Source of the DNA: Archivesica marissinica
Taxonomy: Eukaryota; Mollusca; Bivalvia; Venerida; Vesicomyidae
Direction: 5' to 3'
Assembly (NCBI GenBank): GCA_014843695.1
Contig: CM026395.1
Location: 45,122,396 to 45,186,395, forward strand
DNA length: 64,000 bases
Below, piece by piece: positions 11,655 to 23,700 of the stretch (positions are counted from its first letter, which is position 1; each line of letters starts with the position of its first letter). The notes under the pieces are model-generated. The model had not been told where the DNA came from, ran no database searches, and saw only the letters and a list, made by a program, of their open reading frames with translations. Position numbers and translations under genes: made by a program.

Positions 11655-13468
11655 TATAAAGATATATCTACAAATACGCATTCCTTTACATATATCTACC
11701 AATACATATTCCTTTACATATATCTACCAATACATATTCCTTTACATATATCTACCAATACGTATTCCTTTACATATATCTACCAATACATATTCCTTTA
11801 CATATATCTACCAATACATATTCCTTTACATATATCTACCAATACGCATTCCTTTACATATATCTACCAATACATATTCCTTTACATATATCTACACATA
11901 CGTATTCCTTTACATATATCTACCAATACGTATTTCTTTACATATATCTACCAATACATATTCCTTTACATATATCTACCAATACATATTCCTTTACATA
12001 TATCTACCAATACATATTCCTTTACATATATCTACCAATACGTATTTCTTTACATATATCTACCAATACATATTCCTTTACATATATCTACCAATATATA
12101 TTCCTTTACATAGATCTACCAATATATATTCCTTTACATATATCTACCAATACATATTCCTTTACATATATCTACCAATATATATTCCTTTACATATATC
12201 TACATATACATATTCCTTTACATATATCTACCAATATATATTCCTTTACATATATCTACCAATACGTATTTCTTTACATATATCTACAAATACGCATTCC
12301 TTTACATATATCTACCAATATATATTCCTTTACATATATCTACCAATACATATTCCTTTACATAGATCTACCAATACGTATTTCTTTACATATATCTACC
12401 AATACATATTCCTTTACATATATCTACCAATACATATTCCTTTACATATATCTACCAATATATATTCCTTTACATATATCTACCAATACATATTCCTTTA
12501 CATATATCTACCAATATATATTCCTTTACATATATCTACCAATACATATTCCTTTACATATATCTACCAATATATATTCCTTTACATATATCTACCAATA
12601 CGTATTTCTTTACATATATCTACCAATACGCATTCCTTTACATATATCTACCAATACGCATTCCTTTACATATATCTACCAATACGCATTCCTTTACATA
12701 TATCTACCAATACATATTCCTTTACATATATCTACCAATACATATTCCTTTACATATATCTACCAATACATATTCCTTTACATATATCTACCAATATATA
12801 TTACTTTACATATATCTACCAATACATATTCCTTTACATATATCTACCAATACATATTCCTTTACATATATCTACCAATATATATTCCTTTACATATATC
12901 TACCAATACGTATTTCTTTACATATATATACCAATACGCATTCCTTTACATATATCTACCAATACGCATTCCTTTACATATATCTACCAATACGCATTCC
13001 TTTACATATATCTACCAATACGTATTTCTTTACATATATCTACCAATACGCATTCCTTTACATATATCTACCAATACGCATTCCTTTACATATATCTACC
13101 AATACGCATTCCTTTACATATATCTACCAATACGTATTTCTTTACATATATCTATCAATACGCATTCCTTTACATATATCTACCAATACGTATTCCTTTA
13201 CATATATCTACCAATACATATTCCTTTACATATATCTACCAATACGCATTCCTTTACATATATATACCAATACGTATTTCTTTACATATATCTACCAATA
13301 CGCATTCCTTTACATATATCTACCAATACGCATTCCTTTACATATATCTACCAATACGCATTCCTTTACATATATCTACCAATACGCATTCCTTTACATA
13401 TATCTACCAATACGCATTCCTTTACATATATCTACCAATACGCATTCCTTTACATAATTATATCTACT
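11655..13468. repeat. 28-bp minisatellite, about 65 copies
   Basis: The unit has the core ACATATATCTACCAATAC followed by GCATTCCTTT or a variant (GTATTTC, ATATTCC). The period of 28 is constant across the array. Three units make 84 bp, and none of the three plus-strand phases contains a stop. This produces a 686-codon open frame of cycling Ile/Tyr/Leu-rich peptides that I do not regard as a gene. Units with GCATTCC become more common towards the right end. Confidence 0.96.
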
Positions 13469-13624
13469 CAAGATGTTTATTATCATGTACTTATATTTGC
13501 TACAAGACAAGTAGTTTATACTCATCTATTTTAGCTCGATTGCAAATTCTTACAACGTATATTAATCACTCTCGAGAACTCATTCCTGAGTGGAACTGAC
13601 AACGTGGAATTTAAATGTCATGCC

Positions 13625-13920
13625 TACACTGTAAAAAGGTACCGTATTATGTTGCGGTAAAAGAACTGGCAGCTGGTTGCTAGTATTTTACTGTTATTTC
13701 TTACGGTCAACCGTAACATGTATTGAGGAATTTCCCCGTAAATTCTTACGGAATTAAACCGTAATATTTTACGGTAACATCACTGGCAGCTGGTTGCCAG
13801 TTATTTTACCCTAACTTATTACAGTTTACACAGTAACAACAAGAATCATGCGTAACTTGTAATGAAAATAGACCGTAATTCAAACAGTAAACAACTGCAA
13901 CTGGTTGGCAGTTCTTTAAA
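13625..13920. repeat. Degenerate repeat of about 115 bp, three copies, with palindromic cores
   Basis: ACTGGCAGCTGGTTGC-type cores lie at about 13665, 13782 and 13894. The middle one reads ACTGGCA-GCTGGT-TGCCAGT, a 7-bp inverted repeat. Between cores, ACCGTAA and TTACGGT words recur in both orientations. Symmetry and spacing suggest an old MITE-like or satellite remnant. No family name can be given. Confidence 0.6.
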
Positions 13921-14500
13921 TAATGTCCACGTTGTCAGCACAGAGCAGACAGCATCATCAGCAGACACGGAGCGAAATACAACTTGCATATAATATAATT
14001 GTCACAAAGTTGAGAGACGGGCATCTTTTTATCAATGTCTGTATGCTAAGATATAGCATCATCTTTTGTAAATTTCGTGTTTATGCCGACATTGCTAGAG
14101 TTTTCTTTTAAACTTTAGGGTATTGTTTTCTGCATTAGAAAACAATAAACACACATGTAAAGTTTATCCAATTCGAGTCAGAAATGACATAGTTATTATT
14201 CCCGTAACTTTTGTCTGATTGACAAAACGTTATAAACCCCTAGGTCAGGCCTCGATGATGTATTACTAAAGCAAGATAGCGGGATATTAAATTCACGGAT
14301 TATGCATGCATCTCGGGAAAATATTTAGTGGTTAGGTATTCTGGGGTGTATATATGAATGACGTTCTGATTATATCGACGCACACATATTTGACTTGGAC
14401 AGGACGAAGGACCTTTTTATTTTTGCTCGGATACGAGGTATGTGAAACATTCGTTAAAATTGTCTTTAGCAATTGAACATTTTGTACAATGTCGTAAATA
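13921..14500. other. Non-coding spacer
   Basis: A 62-codon open frame from 13923 has no recognisable feature. The rest is AT-rich with no repeat unit, terminal repeat or tRNA-like box that I can support. Confidence 0.4.
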
Positions 14501-14776
14501 TAACTATTGTTGGGACATATTGTTGTTATATGGTATGCCGTAGCCGTAACGTGCTATTGGAGGTTATGCTTATGGATTAATAATAATGCAGTCCTATTAT
14601 AAGCAACTATAAGTTGTTGGAAAGATTATTTGTTACAATATGGAATTCTGGAACGCCATTACTGTATGTGGATGTGGTTCTATTATTACGGCTCCATACT
14701 TAACTATTACTGACGGTAGATGATGGTTTAATGATTGTACTTGTTATATATGACCGTGTATTCAATGGAGTTATAG

Positions 14777-14824
14777 CACGTGGTGCATATAACGTGGTCA
14801 GTAGCACGTGGTGCATAGCACGTG
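14777..14824. promoter_or_regulatory. Cluster of three CACGTG E-boxes
   Basis: Perfect CACGTG palindromes lie at 14777-14782, 14805-14810 and 14819-14824, inside a short internal repeat AGCACGTGGTGCATA. A fourth is at 15062-15067. This word is the classic binding site of bHLH factors such as Myc/Max or Clock types. Function here is inferred only from the clustering. Confidence 0.35.
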
Positions 14825-15102
14825 GTACAATACAACTTTAGTTCTTGTTCATACATTTGTATTGGTAATTGAAATTGTTAATGATTAAGGTCATTGGCTG
14901 CAGTTACATAATTTGTACAGATATATGCATATCATTGAGATACTTTTCATTCACTACGATCGATTGTTATAAACAAACGTTGAAACGAACCATGTAAATG
15001 TAAGGGGTGTGACATTTGGTGACTGAAATAGTATAGCCAGTATACTATTAGTGCATTATAGCACGTGACTGTATAGGAACTTACATAGTATTTTCCATAT
15101 GT

Positions 15103-15115
15103 TATATATATTTAA
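15103..15115 (+). promoter_or_regulatory. TATA-like element
   Basis: TATATATATTTAA follows the fourth CACGTG word by about 35 bp and is followed by more GC-rich sequence from about 15125. That arrangement would suit a core promoter reading to the right, but no transcript product is identified. Confidence 0.25.
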
Positions 15116-15274
15116 GCTTCATCCCCCGGACGTGTATTCCCGGCGTGGAACGTGATTTATCGGTGCCCATAAGCGAGTTCCCGGAGCTATCGTGACTGTG
15201 TTGGTCCCGGACGTGGTATATCCCCGGAGGCGAGATTGTGTTAGGTCATTGGAGCGTGTGTCGCCACAACCCTC

Positions 15275-15353
15275 ACTACGATGTTCTTGGTGCCCTTGAG
15301 ATAGCTCAAGGAATCCAACACTACACTAGGAGCCAGAACGGGAACATCGTAGT
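15275..15353. other. Nested inverted repeats (long hairpin)
   Basis: ACTACGATGTTC at 15275-15286 is the exact reverse complement of GAACATCGTAGT at 15342-15353. Inside lies a second perfect stem, CCTTGAG-ATAG-CTCAAGG, at 15294-15311. The two stems could form one branched cruciform or RNA structure. No known RNA family is recognised. Confidence 0.6.
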
Positions 15354-15620
15354 CAAAGGATTGGATTTGTCTTGACCAATCATCACGGAACGTATTTTTC
15401 TTTATTTGTGTTTACGTCTAAGTAGACAATAGTGTATCAGTCAATCACACGAACAGTAGTGTAGTGCATTTTCATAGTATCGTCCATTGTTTATGTTCAT
15501 CCATCGTCATCATTATATAAGTAATTCATCATTGTTATTAAACTTATAACTATTGTACTGAGTGTTGATTGTGTCTAGCTGAGTATTGTGATCAAGCTTT
15601 GCCGGTCCATCCGGTTACAA

Positions 15621-16146
15621 TAATTTAGTAAAATTTGCGACGTACGGACGAACAAACACGAATATATCGGTGACATATTTGAGTACAATTGTCAGAAATT
15701 AATAAATATTTCCGGAAAATACTGAGAGATGGGGGGGGTCCTTGTAACTTGGAACTGTAAGGCAATCGTCTAGAAAAATAAACTACCCCACCCACCCATA
15801 CAAGCATTCAAACTAAATTAATATTGGGATTATTTGAAGAGAAATTGTGGTCAGTAATAATGCTCTAAAACATACAAAGTATATAATAACGCTAATAAAT
15901 CAAATGGTTAATGCAAATATCTATGCTTAGCAGAGAAAATACAAATGTTTTTCTAAACCAAAAGTATGGCTCCTGCTATTTCTCACGTGTTTCTACCCAC
16001 AATTCTCCGTAGCATTACTGTTAATCACCGAACATTTATTTTAGGTACACGGAAAATCCAGTAAACGGGTAATGGGACAGTTCCGGCGCTACATTACAAA
16101 AAAGAAACTACGGATATTTATATAAGGGCACATTCGTTATCTCTCC
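15621..16146. other. Non-coding spacer
   Basis: No recognisable protein, tRNA-like or repeat feature. A short G run near 15731 and its C-rich neighbourhood are the only low-complexity feature. Confidence 0.4.
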
Positions 16147-16212
16147 AGTGAAGCTGGAACTCCAGACATTTCGCGCCTGAAGCGAACGCGCTACTACAGC
16201 GCTATCACGTGT
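16147..16212 (-). mobile_element. SINE head fragment, CTTCAGG-type
   Basis: Read on the minus strand it gives a tRNA-like 5' end with TGATAGCGC and the arm TTCGCTTCAGGCGCGAA. The same head is at 50093-50160 on the plus strand. Only the head is recognisable here, so this is a fragment of a tRNA-derived SINE. Confidence 0.5.
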
Positions 16213-16581
16213 GTGTGACCGCGACCGCATACCACTGTAAAACTAAGCATGTGTTCTTGTGTCAATTACCAGAGCGGTTGTGAGTGGGGGTGCACCTCCC
16301 TGAGTGCTACTCTATACATTTCACAAGTCTAGTCATTTGCATCGTTCGGCTTTCTCTGTAGTTCCATTTCTCCATAGCAAATCATTATAAGAAATGCATT
16401 GATGTACATAGCTCATCTTTAGCACGCTGTATTAAAATAATTAGCAATAAATACCGACATAATTAAGCAAGCGTTTTATTGGATATATTGCAAACAAAGC
16501 TGGTATAATACGAACATCAAGATATCCAGTAAACTAACGTCATATATGAATTGGAATAGAAACGTATATATCGTGCATCCA
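16213..16581. other. Non-coding spacer
   Basis: AT-rich sequence between a SINE head and a MITE. No feature was recognised. Confidence 0.4.
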
Positions 16582-17062
16582 TTAAAGCGACACAAAATTG
16601 GTGAAAGAAAATTAGTTCTACAGAATTGTAATGTCCTGTTATGCACTGTATTGTACCCCCCCCCCCCCCACTATTTGCCACAGAATTAAAGAGTATTTTA
16701 ACTAATAAAGAAATACGACGCTTCTTGACAAAATTATATAAACAAGTTTAAAAATAATGCGTGAGACAGCACGTGTATCATGAATAAAGATGTGTAATCA
16801 ATGATCACACAGCGTTTTCACATTTACCATTCAATCTCACAAATTGCACAATTAATTTCGGAGTTATCTGAATTAACCTACTTGTAATGGAAAGTATAGT
16901 AGGGTTGGTGTGCTAACCGTTTCGGAAATTCCTACTTTTACTCTTGCGAATTTGTGGATCGCATTAACCTTGTGAAAATTAATCGTTTCATTAAAATATA
17001 ACAATTATTTTTTTATGAGTGAAATTATTTTATTTTGTCTTTGTGGTGGAATGTCGCTTTAA
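16582..17062. mobile_element. 481-bp MITE with TTAAAGCGACA terminal repeats
   Basis: The left end is TTAAAGCGACA and the right end is its exact reverse complement TGTCGCTTTAA. There is no coding capacity, so this is a non-autonomous DNA element. A second, more decayed copy begins at 55119 with the same TTAAAGCGACA and shares interior phrases such as AACTAATAAA and a CTATTTTCGCTTTTGAGAG-like segment near its right end. The superfamily is not decided because the target duplication is unclear next to an A run. Confidence 0.6.
16656..16669. repeat. C14 homopolymer
   Basis: Fourteen consecutive C lie inside the MITE. Such runs are length-unstable and are often miscounted in assemblies. Confidence 0.9.
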
Positions 17063-17407
17063 AAAAAAACGGGGTAATCATTCGTCGCATGCTATTATGA
17101 TGGGTACCAGATGATACACGCACTTCAAGGAACTATAGATAATATACCAACTGTTCCATAAATGTAATTGCAAATGAATACCACTTTTAATTTGAAATGT
17201 GTGAACTGTGAACAGATGATATAGAAATAAAGAGATACTATCGGTATGTACACTAAAAACAATGCATAAATACATTGCAATTATATTTCATTCCACACTT
17301 TTTTTTTATCAATTATTTGTTTAATTGCAATGTTCAACCTCTTCTTGGAAAACTGTATCATGTTTTTTTAACTTTATTTAGTTTTAACAAATTATATTAA
17401 TCTCGTT
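17063..17407. other. Spacer, nothing recognised
   Basis: AT-rich non-coding sequence. A 65-codon minus-strand open frame at 17078-17275 is hydrophobic by composition only and has no family feature. Confidence 0.4.
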
Positions 17408-17565
17408 GGCGCAGATGAAAGCTTATTATAAAAGTTTCAAAGTTGTGCGATCTGGCGACCACCGTACCATTTCATATACTTCCCGGTCCGTGGATCGAAC
17501 CCGGGTTGCATTTTGGTGAGAAGCGAGCGCGTTAACCACTGCGCTAATCCGACAGCCGGTAGCAT
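17408..17565 (-). mobile_element. SINE fragment, CTTCTCACC-type head
   Basis: The minus strand carries a tRNA-like A box in GATTAGCGCAGTGGTTAA and a B box in GGGTTCGATCC. It then continues into body sequence ACCGGGAAGTAT and GGTGGTCGCCAGATCG. The same order is found at 55655-55895 on the plus strand, and the head alone at 51682-51735. The 3' part is lost. Confidence 0.6.
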
Positions 17566-17609
17566 GTTTGTACACTATTAGTAAAGTGTTAGCAACCGTT
17601 ATTAAAAAA

Positions 17610-17892
17610 ACAGACGTTTATGTAGTCCAGTGGTTAACACGTTGGACTGGTAATCCAGGCATCGCGGGTTCGATCCCCGTCTGACCCTAAAAAAAATAAG
17701 TCTTTCAGATTGGACTATATACCGAGGTCTCGTGTCGGTGCTGTACACCGTGCACGTAAAAGAACCAGATGATACTCTGGAATGAGTCTCTTTCTGTATC
17801 ATTGCACTATCCTCCAAAAATCTATTCAGGAGGCGTCGCTCAAATGGGCAACCGGTAGCGACGATAATTAAACATAAAACACACATACCTTA
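17610..17892 (+). mobile_element. tRNA-Thr-like SINE, full-length-looking copy
   Basis: The head folds like a tRNA: A box TAGTCCAGTGGTTAA at 17623-17637, anticodon arm with loop CTGGTAA (anticodon GGT, threonine), and B box GGTTCGATCC at 17667-17676. The body follows with CCGAGGTCTCGTGTCGGTG and CACTATCCTCCAAAAATCT. The 3' end contains GGGCAACCGGTAGCGACGA and an AACACACA tail. Extra bases at the acceptor end and the attached body show it is a SINE, not a tRNA gene. Relatives are at 50500, 51757, 52258, 58405 and 59494. Confidence 0.8.
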
Positions 17893-17947
17893 TTGAAAGG
17901 GCCAGCCATTACTGAATTACGAGACACCATTTTAAGCACATTTCTTC

Positions 17948-18190
17948 TGCCTCTATGGCCGAGTGGTTACGGTCGCTGACTTGTATACCACTGTAAACTA
18001 TCATCACTGATGGTCACGGGTTCGAGCACCGCTCAGACCGTGTCTCTTTATATGAAAAAGTTGGCAGTTTCTTACAGAGGTTGGTGCACCAAGTACTGGT
18101 TAACCGCTGGAGCCTGCCAAGGAAATGTGTTGTTAACTGAGCGTCATTGAAATGGGCAACCGTTAGCGACGATAAATAAACTTAAATGAA
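17948..18190 (+). mobile_element. Ser/Leu-tRNA-like SINE sharing the Thr-type SINE tail
   Basis: A box TGGCCGAGTGGTTAC lies at 17956-17970 and B box GGTTCGAGCACC at 18019-18030, separated by the long spacing typical of class II (Ser/Leu) tRNAs. The 3' end, AATGGGCAACCGTTAGCGAC then GATAAATAAAC, is nearly the same as the tail of the Thr-headed SINE just upstream. The two families therefore share a tail but not a head, as expected if one LINE machinery mobilises both. Confidence 0.7.
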
Positions 18191-18691
18191 ACAAAGAAAG
18201 TCATAATTATTCTAACCTTATTTGTTGCTATAAATGTGCTTATGCTATTTAATGTCAATACACTTTATGCTAAAATGTTTCAAAAACGCAATGCAAATTG
18301 CTGGCATAAATACTTGCATACAATTCTTCAAGTCCCGACTTATAGAACGGGAATACGAGTTAAGCATCTAATGTCAAAACATAGACACTCCTCTCTAACG
18401 AGGCACTAATTACTATCACGTTGTCACAAAGTGGGCGTGGCTTATCGAGTGAAAATAACACCATTTGATTGCCCTTAATAGATGGATTATGAAATGTAAT
18501 TTGTAGAGGGAAATGTCTTCACAGAATTTAAAGTCATTTTGTGCCCAACATGATTGACGCAAGTTCTAAAAATGCTGCTATTATGTAAGTGTACACATTA
18601 TAAAACTCTTACAGTATTACTAGTCATAAGTATATCAGCAAAGAAAGGCAATGAAAGACATTCAAAATATACTCTAACATTACTCGGCTAT
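18191..18691. other. Unique spacer left of the 30-bp array
   Basis: No gene or repeat was recognised. This is the left boundary DNA of the minisatellite and could serve as a unique anchor. Confidence 0.5.
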
Positions 18692-18767
18692 GTAAGTATG
18701 TACGTAGAAGTTGCTTTCAGTGTCCGTATGTACGTAGGAGTTGCTCTCTGTATCAGCATGTACGTAG

Positions 18768-18868
18768 GAGTTGCTGTCGGTATGTACATAGGAGTTGCTG
18801 TCGGTATGTACATAGGAGTTGCTGTCAGTATGTACGTAGGAGTGGCTGTCGGTATGTACGTAGACGTT
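18768..18868. repeat. 24-bp unit variant at the left edge of array A
   Basis: About four consecutive units have a 24-bp period because the six bases between CTGTC and GGTATG or AGTATG are missing. Shortened and diverged units at the edge fit the usual pattern of array margins being older than centres. Confidence 0.75.
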
Positions 18869-20761
18869 GCTCTCAGTGTAAGTGTGTACGTAGGAATTGC
18901 TCTCGGTGTCGGTATGTACGTAGACGTTGCTCTCGGTGTCAGTATGTACGTAGACGTTGCTCTCATTGTAAGCATGTATGTAGGAGTTGCTCTCGGTGTA
19001 AGTGTACGTAGGAGTTGCTCTCAGTGTCAGCATGGACGTAGGAGTTGCTCTCTGTGTCAGCATGGACGTAGGAGTTGCTCTCTGTGTCAGCATGTACGTA
19101 GGAGTTGCTCTCTGTCGGCATGTACCTAGGAGTTGCTCTCTGTGTCAGCATGGACGTAGGAGTTGCTCTCTGTGTCCGCATATACGCAGGAGTTGCTCTC
19201 GGTGTAAGTGTGTACGTAGGAGTTGCTCTCAGTGTAAGTGTGTACGTAGGAGTTGCTCTCAGTGTAAGTGTGTACGTAGGAGTTGCTCTCGGTGTAAGTG
19301 TGTCCGTAGGACTTGCTCTCAGTGTCAGCATGTACGTAGGACTTGCTCTCAGTGTCAGCATGTACGAAGGACTTGCTCTCAGTGTCAGCATGTACGAAGG
19401 ACTTGCTCTCAGCGTCAGTATGTACGTAGGAGTTGATATGTTAGTATGTACGGAGGAGTTGCTCTCCGTATCAGCATGTACGTAGGACTTGCTCTCCGTA
19501 TCAGCATGTACGTAGGACTTGCTCTCAGTTTCAGCATGTACGTAGGACTTGCTCTCAGTTTCAGCATGTACGTAGGACTTGCTCTCTGTGTCAGTATGTA
19601 CGTAGGAGTTGCTCTCAGTGTCAGTATGTACGTAGGAGTTGCTCTCAGTGTCAGTATGTACGTAGGAGTTGCTCTCAGTGTCGGCATGTACGAAGGAGTT
19701 GCTCTCAGCGTCAGCATGTACGTAGGAGTTGCAGTCAGTGTAAGCATGTACGTAGGAGTTGCTCTCAGTGCAAGTATGTACGGAGGAGTTGCTCTCAGTG
19801 TCAGCATGTACGTAGGAGTTGCTCTCAGTGTCAGCATGTTCGTAGGAGTTGCTCTCAGTGTCCGTATGTACGTAGGAGTTGCTCTCAGTGTCAGCATGTA
19901 CGTAGGAGTTGCTCACAGTGTAATTATGTACGAAGGAGTTGCTCACAGTGTCAGTATGTACATAGGAGTTGCTCTCAGTGTAAGTATGTACCTAAGAGTT
20001 GCTCTCAGTGTCAGCATGTACGTATTAGTTGCTCTCGGTGTAAGCATGTATGTAGGAGTCGCTCTCAGTGGAAGTGTGTACGTAGGATTTGCTCTCAGTG
20101 TCAGTATGTACGGAGGAGTTGCTCTCATTGTCATTATGTATGTAGAAGTTGCTCTCAGTGTCCGCATGTTCCTAGGAGTTGCTCTCAGTGTAAGCATGTA
20201 CGTAGGAGTTGCTCTCTGTGTCAGTATGTACGTCGGAGTTGCACTCAGTGTCAGCATGGACGTAGGAGTTGCTCTCAGTGTAAGTATGTACATAAGAGTT
20301 GCTCTCAGTGTAAGTATGTAACTAGGAGTTGCTCTCAGTGCAAGTATGTACATAGGAGTTGCTCACGGTGTCAGTATGTACGTAGGAGTTGCTCTCAGTG
20401 TCAGCATGTACGTAGGAGTTGCTCTCAGTGTCAGCATGTACGTAGGAGTTGCACACAGTGTAAGCATGTACGTAGGAGTTGCTCACAGTATCAGTATGTA
20501 CATAGGAGTTGCTCTCAGTGTAAGCATGTATGTAGGAGTCGCTCTCAGTGTAAGTGTGTACGTAGGAGTTGATCTCAGTGTCAGTATGTACATAGGAGTT
20601 GCACACAGTGTCAGTATGTACGTAGGAGTTGCACACAGTGTAAGCATGTACGTAGGAGTTGCTCACAGTGTCAGCATGTACGTAGGAGTTGCTCTCAGTG
20701 TAAGTATGTACCTAAGAGTTGCTCTCAGTGTCAGCATGTACGTATTAGTTGCTCTCAGTGT

Positions 20762-23700
20762 AAGCATTAATGTAGGAGTCGCTCTCAGTGTAAGTGTGTA
20801 CGTAGGAGTTGCTCTCAGTGTCAGTATGTACCTAGGAGTTGCACACAGTGTAAGCATGTACGTAGGAGTTGCTTACAGTGTAAGTATGTACATAGGGGTG
20901 GCTCACAGTGTAAGCATGTATGTAGGAATTGCTCACAGTGTCAGTATGTACGTAGGAGTTGCTCTCAGTGTCAGTATGTACGTAGACGTTGCTCTCAGTG
21001 TAAGCATGTATGTAGGAGTTGCTCACAGTGTCAGCATGTACGTATGAGTTGCTCACAGTGTAATTATGTACGAAGGAGTTGCTCACAGTGTCAGTATGTA
21101 CATAGGAGTTGCTCTCAGTGTCAGCATGTACGTAGGAGTTGCTCTCAGTGCAAGTATGTACATAGGAGTTGCTCTCAGTGTCAGCATGTACGTAGGAGTT
21201 GCTCTCAGTGTCAGCATGTACGTAGGAGTTGCACACAGTGTAAGCATGTACGTAGGAGTTGCTCACAGTATCAGTATGTACATAGGAGTTGCTCTAAGTG
21301 TAAGTATGTACCTAAGAGTTGCTCTCAGTGTCAGCATGTACGTAGGTGTTGCACACAGTGTAAGCATGTACGTAGGAGTTGCTCACAGTGTCAGCATGTA
21401 CGTATTAGTTGCTCTCGGTGTAAGCATGTATGTAGGAGTCGCTCTCAGTGTAAGTGTGTACGTAGGAGTTGCTCTCAGTGTCAGCATGTACGTAGGAGTT
21501 GCACACAGTGTAAGCATGTACGTAGGAGTTGCTCACAGTGTCAGCATGTACGTAGGAGTTGCTCTCAGTGTAAGTATGTACCTAAGAGTTGCTCTCATTG
21601 TCAGCATGTACGTATTAGTTGCTCTCAGTGTAAGCATTAATGTAGGAGTCGCTCTCAGTGTACGTAGGAGTTGCTCTCAGTGTCAGTATTTACCTAGGAG
21701 TTGCACACAGTGTAAACATGTACGTAGGAGTTGCTTACAGTGTAAGTATGTACATAGGGGTGGCTCACAGTGTAAGCATGTATGTAGGAATTGCTCACAG
21801 TGTCAGCATGTACGTAGGAGTTGCTCTCAGTGTAAGTATGTACCTAAGAGTTGCTCTCAGTGTCAGCATGTACGTATTAGTTGCTCTCAGTGTAAGCATT
21901 AATGTAGGAGTCGCTCTCAGTGTAAGTGTGTACGTAGGAGTTGCTCTCAGTGTCAGTATGTACCTAGGAGTTGCACACAGTGTAAGCATGTACGTAGGAG
22001 TTGCTTACAGTGTAAGTATGTACATAGGGGTGGCTCACAGTGTAAGCATGTATGTAGGAATTGCTCACAGTGTCAGTATGTACGTAGGAGTTGCTCTCAG
22101 TGTCAGTATGTACGTAGACGTTGCTCTCAGTGTAAGCATGTATGTAGGAGTTGCTCACAGTGTCAGCATGTACGTAGGAGTTGCTCACAGTGTAATTATG
22201 TACGAAGGAGTTGCTCACAGTGTCAGTATGTACATAGGAGTTGCTCTCAGTGTCAGCATGTACGTAGGAGTTGCTCTCAGTGCAAGTATGTACATAGGAG
22301 TTGCACTCAGTGTCAGCATGTACGTAGGAGTTGCTCTCAGTGTCAGCATGTACGTAGGAGTTGCACACAGTGTAAGCATGTACGTAGGAGTTGCTCACAG
22401 TATCAGTATGTACATAGGAGTTGCTCTCAGTGTAAGTATGTACCTAAGAGTTGCTCTCAGTGTCAGCATGTACGTAGGTGTTGCACACAGTGTAAGCATG
22501 TACGTAGGAGTTGCTCACAGTGTCAGCATGTACGTATTAGTTGCTCTCGGTGTAAGCATGTATGTAGGAGTCGCTCTCAGTGTAAGTGTGTACGTAGGAG
22601 TTGATCTCAGTGTCAGTATGTACGTAGGAGTTGCACACAGTGTAAGCATGTACGTTGGAGTTGCTCACAGTGTCAGCATGTACGTAGGAGTTGCTCTCAG
22701 TGTAAGCATTAATGTAGGAGTCGCTCTCAGTGTAAGTGTGTACGTAGGAGTTGCTCTCAGTGTCAGTATGTACCTAGGAGTTGCACACAGTGTAAGCATG
22801 TACGTAGGAGTTGCTTACAGTGTAAGTATGTACATAGGGGTGGCTCACAGTGTAAGCATGTATGTAGGAATTGCTCACAGTGTCAGTATGTACGTAGGAG
22901 TTGCTCTCAGTGTCAGTATGTACGTAGACGTTGCTCTCAGTGTAAGCATGTATGTAGGAGTTGCTCACAGTGTCAGCATGTACGTAGGAGTTGCTCACAG
23001 TGTAATTATGTACGAAGGAGTTGCTCACAGTGTCAGTATGTACATAGGAGTTGCTCTCAGTGTCAGCATGTACGTAGGAGTTGCTCTCAGTGCAAGTATG
23101 TACATAGGAGTTGCACTCAGTGTCAGCATGTACGTAGGAGTTGCTCTCAGTGTCAGCATGTACGTAGGAGTTGCACACAGTGTAAGCATGTACGTAGGAG
23201 TTGCTCACAGTATCAGTATGTACATAGGAGTTGCTCTCAGTGTAAGTATGTACCTAAGAGTTGCTCTCAGTGTCAGCATGTACGTAGGTGTTGCACACAG
23301 TGTAAGCATGTACGTAGGAGTTGCTCACAGTGTCAGCATGTACGTATTAGTTGCTCTCGGTGTAAGCATGTATGTAGGAGTCGCTCTCAGTGTAAGTGTG
23401 TACGTAGGAGTTGATCTCAGTGTCAGTATGTACGTAGGAGTTGCACACAGTGTAAGCATGTACGTTGGAGTTGCTCACAGTGTCAGCATGTACGTAGGAG
23501 TTGCTCTCAGTGTAAGTATGTACCTAAGAGTTGCTCTCATTGTCAGCATGTACGTATTAGTTGCTCTCAGTGTAAGCATTAATGTAGGAGTCGCTCTCAG
23601 TGTACGTGTGTACGTAGGAGTTGCTCTCAGTGTCAGTATTTACCTAGGAGTTGCACACAGTGTAAGCATGTACGTAGGAGTTGCTTACAGTGTAAGTATG

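Larger units (their letters stand above)
14501..15620 (+). other. Regulatory-looking block; possible solo LTR
   Basis: This 1.1 kb block begins near TGTTGGGACA and ends near CCGGTTACA, which would suit a TG..CA-bounded LTR. It contains a TATA-like run, E-box words and a stable hairpin. However, no target-site duplication, primer-binding site or internal retrotransposon sequence was found, so the LTR reading is only a possibility. Other explanations are a promoter of an undetected gene or an unrelated repeat. Confidence 0.22.

Noticed and set aside
11539..13599. 686-codon Ile/Tyr-rich protein
   Set aside because: It is generated by a stop-free 28-bp unit. Phase changes every unit, so the peptide is a by-product.
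17610..17690. Genuine tRNA-Thr gene
   Set aside because: The acceptor stem does not pair properly and the head continues directly into a SINE body found in several other copies.
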